Positions 23,966-35,602 of a stretch of DNA of 64,000 nucleotides are shown here, piece after piece. Numbering within the stretch: position 1 is the stretch's first letter; every line of letters starts with the position of its first letter. The translations under genes were made by a program, and so were the position numbers. The notes beneath the pieces were generated by a model that ran no database searches, was not told the origin of the DNA, and saw nothing but the letters and a program-made list of their open reading frames with translations. This DNA is from Phyto melanocephala (Eukaryota; Arthropoda; Insecta; Diptera; Rhinophoridae), in assembly GCA_941918925.1 (NCBI GenBank), contig OW799233.1, forward strand, positions 155,228,845 to 155,292,844. The letters run 5' to 3'.

Positions 23966-24666
23966 TAACAAAAATATTAACTAAACATTAACTTCTTTTC
24001 TAAATATTATATTTAGTAAGTAGTATTAGGAACACACACATGTTCTTTTTCCTTGACAATGCAGTTGTTAATATTTTTTTAAAAATCAAATTAAAAAAAT
24101 TTTCTGCAAATATTTTCCTTTGGTCGAAGCATTTTGTTCTTGTTATCATATATGTTTTTTAAATGCTTTTAAATTTAGTTTGATCACTTAAGTTGTGCGC
24201 TTTAAAGAAAAGCTTTTTTCAGTTGTAACAATACAAATTTATACAGGTGACCTTAGTTATACAACAAATCTTATATGTTTCATTTTTTTGGTGCAAATTT
24301 GTTTGCAAGCAACAAAGAACAGCTGACACACTGCAACCACTGCAAATTCTCCTTGTCCAGTAGCAAAACAATGGCAGTGATGTCATCGTGGTGTATGAAG
24401 GTAAAAAAGCTATTTCAACTAACACAATAGTGTTGAACATATAGAAATTTGATGCTATTTGCTTAATCGGTATGCATTTTAAATACCGAAACACTGAAAT
24501 GATGATACCGGTATAATACCGGTATTAAGGGAAACGGTATTTGAATACCGGTATTTTACGCAAAAAATTATTTCGGTATCGGTATCGATACCGGTAATCA
24601 ATTTTAAACGGTATTTAATCGGTATCGGTATCAATAACGGTATCGGTTGCCAACCTTGCTTTAAAC

Positions 24667-25497
24667 ATTATAATGCAAAAATAAAGGAATATTGTACCGG
24701 TACAGGATTTTTGTAAACACACATTAAAAACAAAGACGGTACAACATTTTGGAGCAGTCGGTATTTTATATTTACAGGTTCGTGGCATTCTGAAGAGTCG
24801 TAATTTCTGCCTGGGTTCCCTTATCTATATATGTATATTGTACTTATGACGAAGGTTTTAAAATTTTAAAATACTTGTAAATTAAAAAACTGTATTAGCT
24901 CAAATTTTCAAAACATGATTAATTATAAGAATATTAATATGTTTATTTTAAAATATATACATACTTGTTTGTATATGCAGTTAACATAATATTAAAATCC
25001 GAAGAGTTTTTTAATTAATGCCAAAATCACTAACAATGTTTATTCGTCGGGGTTGGTGACCTCAAACATATTGCTTAAATTAGCATTATTCATTTATAAA
25101 TACATAGTTATTTGCACTTTTTATCCCAATAGGAAATAGTATGACTTGAGAAATAGAATTCCAACAATGAAAACAAAAGAAATTTAAATTGTTTTGTTAT
25201 TAATAAGCATCAACAGATCGCATACAAAAACCGCAAAAACTACTTACTAGATAACAAGATGATATATTTAGCATAGTAATATATAGAAAACAGTGGTGTC
25301 AGTCCAATAAAAATAATATGTACATAAGCAACCAATTGTTTTAAATGTTATATAAACTAATTGACCAGATTGCTTAAATTTTATAAAATATATACAAAAG
25401 GAATTGAACTCGTAATCAATTTAAAAAATGAATCAAAGATTTTTAAAACGAATTTTTTATGCAAAATTTGTTTTTGTAAATTAAAAAATTTATTATG
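24667..25497. other. AT-rich spacer
   Basis: No gene; nothing recognised. Confidence 0.4.
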
Positions 25498-25505
25498 AAC
25501 AATAC

Positions 25506-25757
25506 CAAGGCGAATTTATTTATCAGGTGGTGGTAATTCTACAACAAATACAACATTAAAAAAACAACATGTTTTTTTATTGTTGCTTTCAATGTCGATG
25601 TGTCAAAAACTACAGGGTTTTTGTTTGTGTTTTTTTGCGCGGGAAGGAGTAATCTATGTAAACATAAATAATATTTGACAATTCAATCATCATTTTTGCA
25701 AATAAAAAAGTAGATCAGCTGCGTTGTCAACACCACCTGATAAATAAATTCGCCTTG
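25506..25757. mobile_element. hAT-type MITE, 252 bp, perfect 8-bp target duplication
   Basis: Termini CAAGGCGAATTTATTTATCA and its exact complement (27 bp of perfect inverted repeat). Flanked by AACAATAC at 25498-25505 and 25758-25765, a perfect 8-bp duplication. Confidence 0.9.
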
Positions 25758-25794
25758 AACAATACAATGTAAATATCGATGTTTGTTGTATCAT

Positions 25795-26580
25795 TATACC
25801 CTTCACACAGTGAAAAAGGGTATATATAGGTTTGTCATTCCGTGTGAAATTTCTACAATTTTCATTTCCGACCCCATAAAGTATATATTTTCTGAAAGCT
25901 TATGAATAGGGGAGTCGATTTAGCTCTATCAGTCTGTCCGTCTGTCCGTGTGTATGTTAAAATCAACTTTTTGAAGCCCCCCGACCCGGACCCGGGTGAG
26001 GTATTAAAATATCAGAAAAATTCGGGAGTTGATCGGTATTGAAAATCAGAAACATCGGTACATAAACAACTGAGATATGAGCAAAAACCCACGACCACCT
26101 CAATTTTTTTTTTCACAAAAACAACATTACAACAACAACATACATACATACATACAAACGTGAGAGAAAACGTGGATCGAATCCCATCTGAGCCAAAAAA
26201 AAAAATTTTTTTTTATATCTTTTTTAACTTTTTTTTTTTATTTAATATATTATTTATATTTTTATTATCTTTTTTTCGTTTTTTTATTTTTTTTTTAATT
26301 TTTTTTGATTTTTTTTTGTTTGTTTTATATTTATTATATATATTTTAATTATTTTTTTTATATATTTTTAAATTTTTTTTTTTATTATTTTTTTTTTTTT
26401 AACATACATACGTAAATTTATAATTTTACAATGGAATGTTTTTATATATGTATGTTTTTTATATGTATGTACGTATTTCATATGGGATGAATGGTGATAC
26501 AAACTACTGTTATTGCATGACTACACGTTGTGAAGCGTATATAAGATTCGGCACGGCCGAATATAGCGCTCTTACTTGTT
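25795..26580 (+). repeat. Dispersed repeat family X, long copy
   Basis: From 'cccttcacacagtgaaaaag' to 'gattcggcacggccgaatat' and 'agcgctcttacttg'. Interior: 'gtctgtccgtctgtccgtgtg', 'gagatatgagcaaaaac', a T-rich low-complexity core at 26200-26400 and 'ggatcgaatcccatctgagcc'. The T-rich core gives a spurious ORF. Probably Helitron- or DINE-like: it has a hairpin near the 3' end and no terminal inverted repeats. Confidence 0.7.
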
Positions 26581-28299
26581 TTTTGGTCTCTTTGATTTTT
26601 TTTGGAATGTATGAGATTTGTAAATGCGAAGATAGTATGTGAACCAAAATTTTGTTTATAAAAAACATCGATTTGCATTTTAGTTTCAACGGAACAGCTT
26701 ACTCTAGGTCTTTTGGTCTTTGGTCTTAAAATTAAAAAAAAAAAAAAAAAAACAAAATTTAAAAAATTTTTTTGAGAGCAAGTAATAAATTTGTTCGGAA
26801 AACTCAGCTTCCATTGTATTAATTTTAACTTTTTAAATCCGAATGTAAAATTCTAAAAATCGTAAATTTGTTAATTTTATATGCCTTGTTTTCATATGGA
26901 TTTTATATGGCAGCTTTAATTGAAAAAAATAAACAAAACTAATAAAACGTGCACACGAAAACTTAATTGTTGTTCCTAATAAATGGCTGATATATGTTTG
27001 TATGTAGCATAAGATATTTAGTTATAGTTTCCACAATTCAAAATAATTTATAGCCTTTTATCCTAAACATAATTTTTGGGTTGCCAATCGTTAATAAATA
27101 CTTTATGGTGTCTAAAATTAACTTTTCGATATGTTACAAACGGAATGAACAAATTAATATAACCCCTCACAATTTTTTGGGTGATGAGTATAAAATTTCG
27201 AAATGGACAAATTGATAAAATCTAATTTCTGCAGAGTTTAAAAAAAAAAATTTGAAACAACTTTTAGTAAAAACTTTAAGTAGATTTAAAAATAATAAAT
27301 TAATAATTTTTTTATCATGAAAGCGAAAAATACTACAGTATATAAACAGTATATATTTCCCATCTCTATATTAATTTAATTTAACATAAAAAACACGTAA
27401 AATTAAGTGTGTTGTTTTAAAAAATTGTTTTATGCAAATTATCAACAACAAGTGCATAATACTGTCAACTTCTTCAAAAATAATGCCGAATTGCGAATTG
27501 TGCAATTATCATTTATTTTGTTTTGCTCAAAGTGCCTTCAATAAGGTAGTTTTAAAAGTCCACCTAAATCAATTTTTTTTAAACTGATTTCAACTGTTAA
27601 ATACTTTTTTTAAATTAAATATTAATATTTACCTTACACAAATTATATTCCAGCTGTTTATTTGTTAAATCTTTTATATTTATTTTTTAAATTTTATACA
27701 GCTTCGTCTTTTTTTCTTTTTTGTCTTATCGGTTGTGTAAAACTGGTTTTTACATTTCATATCAATATTAAAAAATACCTACCATCAAAAAAATGGTGTG
27801 ACGAAGTATAAAAATTTTATCATTTTATTTCTAACACTTAAAAATATTTAAAAAATAAATCTAATTTGAAATACTCGTACATCAGAAATGTTCTTGTATA
27901 TCAAATGTATTCTCGTACATCAAATGTATAAAAAGTGGTAAAATCAGTTCAGTTAAAAATGTATGCATTATAGAAGCACTATGCGATAAATTTTGGCATT
28001 TGCCAGCTACAAACTTCAATTGGTGCAAGAAAGTAAGCCAAGGGAACATGCGCAGCTCAGCGAACTAGCATCGGATATTGAAGTATCATCAAATCAAAGC
28101 GGATTTTTTAAAGAAATTTATTTTTTTATATTAGGCACAATTTCAATTAAATAACTCACCTACTTTACTACTCACCTAATCTACTATTAATGAAATTTAA
28201 CAGCGTATAAAACCGACAGAATTATATGTATGATTATAAAATTCCCCATATTTGGATTTCTAGTCAAAGTTATAATGCAATAGAATTAAGGTGACAAGC
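26581..28299. other. AT-rich spacer with a weak family Z remnant
   Basis: 27100-27200 shares 'ttacaaacggaatgaacaaattaatataacccc' (in pieces) with 42.17 kb. No gene was found. Confidence 0.4.
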
Positions 28300-28540
28300 C
28301 TACTTTAACGCTCGCCTTCAATATAACCTTTTGTCTTAAATTCATATAATTTCTCTAGGGAAAAAGATTTTGGAAGAAAAAAACGACTTTATATTGAAAT
28401 ATCTAAGTTAAGTGAAGTAGCAGAAATAACGTTGACACGCTAACTGTAACACCCACAAGCTCAATAAACCGACGGAAGTATAATGATCCCATATAACGCT
28501 TTATATTAAATTAATAAATTAGAATTAATTAAATTAAATT
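28300..28540 (+). repeat. Family Y, partial copy
   Basis: Contains 'gacaagcctactttaacgct', 'aaagattttgg', 'tatattgaaatatctaagtt' and 'gacacgctaactgtaac', collinear with copy 1 at 10.1 kb. Confidence 0.55.
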
Positions 28541-28796
28541 AATGCATAATAAACATGTTCCAAACAAATTATTGAGTTCACTTGTTTATTAAATAAATCT
28601 TTCGAATAACATTTTTTAACCACTGTGCGTAAGGTGAAATTAACTTAAACCACAAACTTGTAAATCTACCAATTATTTTCTTTATTTGTTGTTAGTTTTC
28701 TTAACACAATCATAACAGTAAATATTACAATAAAAGCTTATAAATATTAAAATAATTATTATTAGTTTCTTTGATCTTTTTTTTTTTTTTTGAAAA

Positions 28797-29309
28797 TGCT
28801 ATAAAAAAAAAAGTGAAGCTTCGGCTGTGTGGCACGTAGCGCCGTCCTGTTGAAACCAACTGTTTCCAATATCCTCCTCTTGTGAAAAAATTCTTTCAAC
28901 ATGGCCCAATAACGATCGCCATTGACTTCGGCCACTCCTTGCTCATTTTCGAAGAAAACTGGCTCAATTATGCCTCTGGACTAAAATCCGCACCAAACAG
29001 TGACTCGTTTTGGGTGTATCGGTTTTTCAATGTATGCGTGCGGGTTTTCTGTGTCCCAAATGCGACAATTTTGCTTGTTTACATACCCGCCAAGATCAAA
29101 ATTAGCTTTATCTGAAGAGATGATTTTTTTTGGCAAAATCGGCCAAAGTAATGTCGCAATATTTCCCAGCGTTGTTCAAGCGTATACACAACCATATTCT
29201 TCCAGCGGAAGGATAAAACTAATTATCTGTCAAATCAGACATGAGCTAAGTGTTACCATTAACGAAAAAGGCACTAGTTGAAAAAAAAAACGTTAGATAG
29301 CGGACCCTT
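28797..29309 (-). mobile_element. Mariner-like element, internally deleted, copy 2
   Basis: Minus-strand copy of the 19.0/33.6 kb family with transposase pieces including DEANFDLGGYVNKQ and FGADFSPEA-like segments. One end is AAGGGTCCGCTATCTAACG (complement, 29291-29309) followed by TA. The other end is missing or degraded in a poly(A) stretch. Frames are broken. Confidence 0.7.
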
Positions 29310-29613
29310 TATGTAATAGTTTTTTTAAGCTTAAGGGCATTTTAATAATAAAAATTTTTAGTTTTTTTATGTTATTTGATCAATATTTCGCTACCTCTTT
29401 GTGTAGCATCATCAGGATACAAGTTTTTATTATATACATATTCGTTTTTTGTTGGTTTAGTCTTGATATTTTTATTTTTTTTTTTTTTTAATTTTTAGTA
29501 TCCTGATGATGCTACACAAAGAGGTAGCAAAATATTGATCAAATAATATAAAATAAAACAAAAAATTTTTTATTATTTAAAAGACCTTAAGCTTAAAAAA
29601 CTATTTATTACAT
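29310..29613. mobile_element. Foldback 'TTAAGCTTAAG', copy 1
   Basis: Arms of about 110-120 bp pair across a loop near 29430-29480. They include aagcttaagg...ttttaataataaaaa, tttgatcaatatttcgctac and ctctttgtgtagcatcatca, with complements on the right. It directly abuts the mariner end. A second copy is at 59.99 kb. Confidence 0.8.
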
Positions 29614-31499
29614 ATTATAAAAATAATTTTTATTCATATATATTTTTATTAAATATTTAAGATTTAAAAATTAACAGTGATTTTTATAACATATTACAAA
29701 TCCATTAAAATTTTAACCTCTTTTACATTTACTCTGCATTCGCACTAAACTTTTGAATTTTTTTACGGTTTATAAAACAAAATGTTTTTTTAGAACTTTT
29801 TTTTTTGAGAGAGTTTTTGTTTATTGCCATGTGAATAATAAAAAAAAGTGTTTTTGTTAAGGTGATCAATCAATCAATTGAAATCAAATATTAAAATGAT
29901 TAACTTGTTGGCACTTGTAATTCTTAGATTCTTTAGTTGATAAATGTCAACTGAGTATTTTCTTTTGCAGCTGAAATTTTCCTTCGCGTTATTAGTTGAG
30001 TCCTGTCTGTCGTTCTTGGGGAATTTACATAATCTACGCAAAGACAGCACAAGTACTTAAATTGAGCTTAAAATTATTTTTGTCGATACTGTGTTGTTGA
30101 TAGGAACATACATATCTTATCATATATATAAAAAAATTTTGCTCATATTTTTACTGTAGGTTTTTTTGTTTTATAAATAAATTATATTTCTTTTTTATTA
30201 TTTTAATTTACCACAAGTTTACTTGTAGACAGCGATTTTATCTTTTGTATGTAGTATTTACTTGTTTAACCATTATTGAAGTTTCTATCAAGCATTTAAC
30301 AATATTTTAATTCAGTTAATATTTACACTTTGTGCGGTTTGTGTTGGTAGTAAAGTTTGAATTAATTAATAAATTTTGTTTTTTATTATTATAAGAAAAA
30401 AATGCATTAATTATTTGCACATTTGATTTCCTTAATGTTTATTGTAATTTTATATTAATTATTACATTCATGTGTATGTTTGGTGCCTTTTAAAATATAC
30501 AAGACATACTCGTACTAGTTACACATCAGACCAGATTTGTACTGGCCATGTATGACTGGCTTTCCTTGAGAATTTACATCATTCTCATGTGCAACAAACG
30601 AAACAAATTTATATGTCGTATGTTGATCTTGAAATATGATATTAAATTCAATTGGTTACGTTTATAAATAACTCTAATTGTTATTATCAACGATTTTTAT
30701 TATTACTTTAAAAATTGGGTCAATTTAAGTAAAAGTTTTTAATTGGATGCTGTGTAGGACAAAATTTGTTAAAAATGTTATAGAATTTAATTGAAAAAAA
30801 ACTAAAATATATACATACATGCAAATGTACATAATTATATACATACTAGAATATTTTAATTTTTTTTTTTTTAATTGTCCATATTTTTTAAAAATTATTA
30901 AAAAATCTTTTTGTTGTTTTTGAACCATTTTTAAATAGCAAAATGTGATTACAATATGATAGTACGTTCTATCATTCCATGTGAAGCCACCTGTTAATAA
31001 TTGACAAAAATTGCCGCTCTGTAGTAAACTAAACAAGTTAAAGTTTTTACGACATAAAATAATAAAACATTAAACCAAAACAGATTAAAGGACGTAGATA
31101 GAAAATAGGTTTTACCAAACGTTGCTTAAATCAAAAAAATCTTTTTTTTATAGTGTTTTCCTTTCGCGAAAAAATTTACCATTTTTGACCTTTTATTAAA
31201 AAAAGTATAATTTTTTGTTCTTTTCTATAAAATGTACCCGTTTCTTATAATTTGTCCTTATTTACTGCACTTGTTTCACTGTACAAAATTACAGTACAGT
31301 GTCCTGATGTGTTATCAATCTTTTGGAAATATTTGAAATATTTGAGTCGCTATTGAAATCCAGTACAATCGCCCAATAACTAAGATAAGATATGATCAAA
31401 TAAACACGAGTTTTTCTATTTTTAAAGTTTTTAAACATCGGGTGGGTATTTATGATTTGTTTGTTTTAGGGCTACCAAAAATTTTATATTTTTTAGTTA
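29614..31499. other. AT-rich spacer
   Basis: No coding sequence, RNA gene or repeat recognised in about 1.9 kb. Confidence 0.4.
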
Positions 31500-32240
31500 T
31501 TATAAAGAAAATAAAGGTGTCATGCATATAACGCCTTATCCTTAAATCATATATATTCTCTATGGACATAGATTTAAGTAGAATAAAGAACTCTATTTTA
31601 AAATATTTAAGTTTAGTTCATTAGTAGAAATTACTTTGACATGCCTAATTTAACACCCACTTCTCACGTATGTATACCACAATCAATAAAACTCAAAAGC
31701 TCATAAAAACGACAAAATTGGAAGTGTGATGATGAAATTTCGAATATATAGCTTTCTGGTTGATTTTATTATAATGTAAGAAAATAAAAGCGAGAAGCGT
31801 ACTTTAACGCCCACACTCCCGCTTTATCTTAAATTCATATTATTTCTATATGAAAAACAAAAACTTTATAATGGATTATGTAAGTTGAATTCTAACATTT
31901 ATATTATTTTAAAAGTAGGACGTGCCATGCCCACACAGCTAATATTATTTTTTAACATCTTCTGGCTATCAAATTATACACTTTAGGTTCCGTAAAAATA
32001 CAACATTGTAGTCAATAGTATCATTTCTAATGTAGAAATACTTGAGGTTTCATTGTTAGACTAAATTTAAGAAAATAAATTAATAGCAAATCGAAGCTAC
32101 AAAAGTAAAACATATTTAAGTATTAAGAGATGAATCCATAGTTATTACAAAATCATAAATTATGTAAAAGAAAAGTACACAAAATTGGTGGTGGGTATCA
32201 AAAATTCGGCACAGCCAAAAATATTGCTCTTACTTGTTTT
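31500..32240 (+). repeat. Dispersed repeat family Y, copy 2
   Basis: Collinear with 10.1-10.85 kb and ends with 'attcggcacagcc' and 'attgctcttacttgtttt', the same terminal motif as family X. Confidence 0.65.
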
Positions 32241-32954
32241 CTACCCCCCTGTATCCAGGCTTACATATAGTGAATCATGCCAAGACGGTTTGGCTACAGT
32301 AACTTAATTTAAAAAAAATAGATTTGACAGACTTTGTCAAAACTACAAAAATATAAAAGACTATCAACGTTGACAGGCTTTTATTGAAACCGCCCTACAT
32401 TTACAACAAAAAACTATTTTAAACTGTAACAAAGTGTTGAAAACCGTGAACTTAACACTTATTTCTGATAAAATATCGTCTAATGAATTTAATATATTAA
32501 TAACAATTTCAATTTCACGTTTTTATTATTTATTTATTTTATTTTGTTCTTCAAATACAACTGTTCAGGTATTTTTTTATCTTATCATATTCGATTTAAG
32601 TTCCAATTACACTATACAACAAATTAATAGTTTTTATTTTTCCCTTAATAATCACTTTTGTATAATTCGTTAAAGTCACCTAACTGCGAATATCATAATT
32701 TTTTCAAATTCTATCGTAAGGTTTTTTTTTATACAAAATTTTATTGTAAAATCTGAGATTTCTGAAGAGGCTGCTTCATACATCTTGTCGTAACTTGAAA
32801 ACGACGTGCTTGATTTTGTGAAGCAATCCGTCAAAATATTTTAATTACGCCAGCTTTAAGTCTTTCTAAAACAATTTTCTGATTTAGGAACAAGTCAACA
32901 AATTTTTTCTTTGTTTTGGTTTAATTATAAAATTTTTTAATTATTAAAATTTAA
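32241..32954. other. AT-rich spacer
   Basis: Nothing supported. Confidence 0.4.
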
Positions 32955-33560
32955 AAAAAAAACTAGCTGACCCGGCAAACGTTTTTTGTATATAAATTAT
33001 TTCTAAGAAATATTTTTTACTTAAAAAAAAAAACGTAAACCATATGTGTTCTACGGTATTCAGATCTATATTAGTTAAAAATATCATCGAAGTCGTTACG
33101 TTATTAAGGTGAGGCATAAATTGTCCCTTGTGGTATGTCACCCTTAATATTAAGGAGTATGAAAAATAGATGTTGACCGACTCTTAAACGTTTATTTCTG
33201 CATTGGCTGGACTATAAATTGTGTACAATTTGAAAAAAAATACTACAAACTATATCGATGTAAGTACATATTTAAAAAAAGTGGGCGTAAAAGTAGGCGT
33301 GGTAAAAAAAAGTATCCTATTAATCATAACAGAGTCCTAGTTATATTATGTTAAAATTTCAACAAGATTAGTCTAGCAGTATGGCCTATCTGAGAGGGTG
33401 TGAAAAAGGCGTGGCTTTGAGGGGTATAAAAAATAGATGTTGACCCATTCTCAGACCTACCCGATATGCACACAAAATTTCATGAAAATCGGTCGAGCCA
33501 TTTCGGAGGAGTTTAATCACAAACACCACGACAAGAAATTTTTATATAAAAAATAGAGTC
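32955..33560 (+). repeat. Insect interspersed repeat (ctagctgacccggcaaacg ... cggtcgagccatttcgga)
   Basis: Begins with the widespread insect motif 'ctagctgacccggcaaacg' and ends with 'gaaaatcggtcgagccattt' and 'cacaaacaccacgac'. Inside are two related units containing 'aaatagatgttgacc'. Non-coding; probably derived from the 3' part of a non-LTR element. Confidence 0.55.
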
Positions 33561-33601
33561 AACAAATAAAGTTTTTGTACTTTATTTTAAAGCATAATGT
33601 A

Positions 33602-34147
33602 AAGGGTCCGCCATCTAACGTTTTTTTTTCAACTAGTGATTATTTCGAGAATGGCCCATGTCTGATTTGACAGATAATTAGTTTTATCCTTCAGCTGAAC
33701 GAATATGATTGTGTATACGCTTGAACAACGCTGGGAAATATTGCGACATTACTTTGGACGATTTTGCCAAAAAAATCATCTTTTCAGATGAAGCTCATTT
33801 TGATCTTGGTGGATATGTAAACAAGCAAAATTGTCGCATTTGGGGCACAGAAAACCCGCACGCATACATTGAAAAGCCGATACACCCAAAACGAGTAACT
33901 GTTTGGTGCGGATTTTGGTCCAGAGGCATAATTGGGCCATTTTTCTTCGAAAATGAGCAAGGAGTGGCCGTAGTCAATGGCGATCGTTATCGGGTCATGT
34001 TGAACAAATTGTTGTTCACAAAAATTTAAAAGGAGGATATTGGCAATGTTTGGTTTCAACAGGACGGCGCTACGTGCCACACAGCCAAGGCTATACTTTT
34101 TTTTATAGCATTTGCAAAAAAAAAAAAAAGTTATTTAGGGGACCCTT
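33602..34147 (+). mobile_element. Mariner-like element, internally deleted, copy 3 (both ends present)
   Basis: Termini AAGGGTCCGCCATCTAACG (33602) and the complement of AAGGGTCCCCTAAATAACT (34147), each flanked by TA. Inside, 33709-34029 keeps 106 codons of transposase including IIFSDEAHF, NCRIWGTENPHAYIEKP, RVTVWCGFWSRGIIGPFFFE and VNGDRYRVML, then a stop. WFQQDGATCHTA follows just after. The N-terminal helix-turn-helix and the C-terminal catalytic D are deleted. Confidence 0.85.
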
Positions 34148-34647
34148 TATCAAAAATAAAAAAAATTTTTGCCTGAATATCCATGGATAAATTCTAGTTT
34201 TATTCCCGATAAAGTAAAAGTAAAAAACAAAAATTTGTAAAATAATAAAATTTTTTAATATAAAAAATTTATAAAAAATAAAAAGGAACAAATAATTACC
34301 AGTTTTAATACTTTGTCCTAAAGCTGCATATATTGTTAATAAAATAAATTTCATTGCATGAAAATCCATTGATAAATTCGAATTTTATTCCCGACAAAAT
34401 GAAAGTACCTAGTTTTATACTTTGTGGCAAAATGATAAATATATTTTGTACCACGTATTTAATGTTTATTCATATTTATTTATAATGTATTGCAGTTAGT
34501 GAACTTTTTTTAATTAAAATTCGCCAGTCGTCTAATGCGGAATACCCGGAGGCGGATATTATGGAATGCAAATCTATATTAGTAACTTACAAATTGTATG
34601 TTTTATTTTGTTACTTAAAATATTTAGCAATACCAAAATAAAGATCA
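34148..34647. other. AT-rich spacer with a diverged internal duplication
   Basis: The phrase 'ccatggataaattctagttttattcccga' recurs as 'ccattgataaattcgaattttattcccga' about 180 bp later (34182 and 34365). A GC-richer patch at 34535-34575 has no reading I can support. Confidence 0.4.
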
Positions 34648-34838
34648 ATTAGAAAATGGGATCCAAAAAACATAATGCTATCCGCGGAATCAATAAAAAA
34701 ATTAAAATGTATACCTATTACATTAGTCTTAAGAACCTTCAATGTTCCCCATACTACACTCTGCAGAATAGTGAGAAGTGAGGCAAACGTAACCGATATT
34801 TTGAAAACACCACTAGAACAAAGCCATTTTATTCAATG
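34648..34838 (+). pseudogene. Psq-type helix-turn-helix remnant of a pogo-like transposase
   Basis: About 63 codons without a stop or ATG. The segment KWDPKNIMLSAESIK is followed by TFNVPHTTLCRIVRSEA, which fits the pipsqueak-type helix-turn-helix of pogo/jerky transposases (a helix, then 'FxVPxTTLxRxV'). No DDE catalytic part follows. Likely an isolated fragment. Confidence 0.5.
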
Positions 34839-34886
34839 AAATTAAAGCAGAATTCTTTTTTCTTTTACTTTATTATAAATATTTAT

Positions 34887-35309
34887 TCATCTAATTTTCT
34901 TGAACTTAAACCAACATACACGAAGGCTGAATATTAATGTAATATACAAGCCTATTGCAACAAATCCGCGAACAAGTGAGCCAATACCTTTCTTAAGAGC
35001 TCTAAAATAAAAAAAGGGGTGCTACAATACCCGAAGTTACTTTTTGCTTGTGGCATAATGCTATTACTTGACATTGACGCAATGACTGTATTTGACCCTT
35101 TTTGTAATTGAATTGATAAAACGTATATAAGACGACATGGAAATAAAGATAAATGATTTTAATAAAGTTTATAATAATTATTTAAAACTTTAGAAAAATA
35201 TAACTGCGATTATAAATTTTAAATTAAAGAAAGAATTTTGTTTAGTTTAACTTACTAATCAAACTTAATTCTCTTACTTTTTGTTTTTGTTTCTTTGCAG
35301 AATTGGCAT
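34887..35309 (-). CDS. Possible two-exon micropeptide gene, 48 aa, one membrane span
   Basis: Exon 1 is 35309-35278 (MPILQRNKNK plus two bases of the next codon) with donor AA|GTAAGAG. Exon 2 is 35001-34887 after acceptor ttttattttag. The join keeps frame and gives a 48-residue peptide: a basic N-terminus, a hydrophobic span (about 20 residues, LVRGFVAIGLYITLIFSL) and a basic C-terminus (CWFKFKKIR). The stop TGA is followed at once by AATAAA. Its start lies about 290 bp from the Zip99C start, head to head. I do not recognise it. The plus strand over exon 1 also has an acceptor-like ttctttgcag at 35291-35300, so this could instead be a shadow of a 5' UTR exon of Zip99C. Confidence 0.4.
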
Positions 35310-35602
35310 TTGTGTAGGAGTGGTTGTTCTCGGCAATACATTGAACAAAAATAAAACACAAACACATAATTAATTTGTATACAACATACATACTTATTAA
35401 GAAATCAAAACAAAAAACTAACTAAAAACACATAAGCACCATTGTGATATTATCAAGGGTAAATTGGACATTCTCCGGGCTTTTTAAAAGCAAAAGATCT
35501 TACTGATTTTAACTTCAACTTGTTTGTTTTATCTTTAAAAATACTTCAGCATCATTGTGATATTATTACTTTAACTTAAACTACAGAAAAGAGAAAATCA
35601 AT

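Larger units (their letters stand above)
23158..24658. mobile_element. Non-autonomous hAT element with GGTATC subterminal repeats
   Basis: Termini CAAGGTTGGCAACCG and CGGTTGCCAACCTTG (imperfect inverted repeats) with flanking 8-bp copies CTATAAAC (23150-23157) and CTTTAAAC (24659-24666), 7 of 8 matching. For about 120 bp inside the left end and 200 bp inside the right end the word (C)GGTATCGGTAT recurs in both orientations. This is the pattern of hAT subterminal transposase-binding repeats. It has absorbed at least two other repeats (23331-23446 and 23462-23965). No transposase is present. Confidence 0.8.

Noticed and set aside
26160..26348. 62-codon phenylalanine-rich frame
   Set aside because: Translation of a poly(T) low-complexity core of an X repeat.
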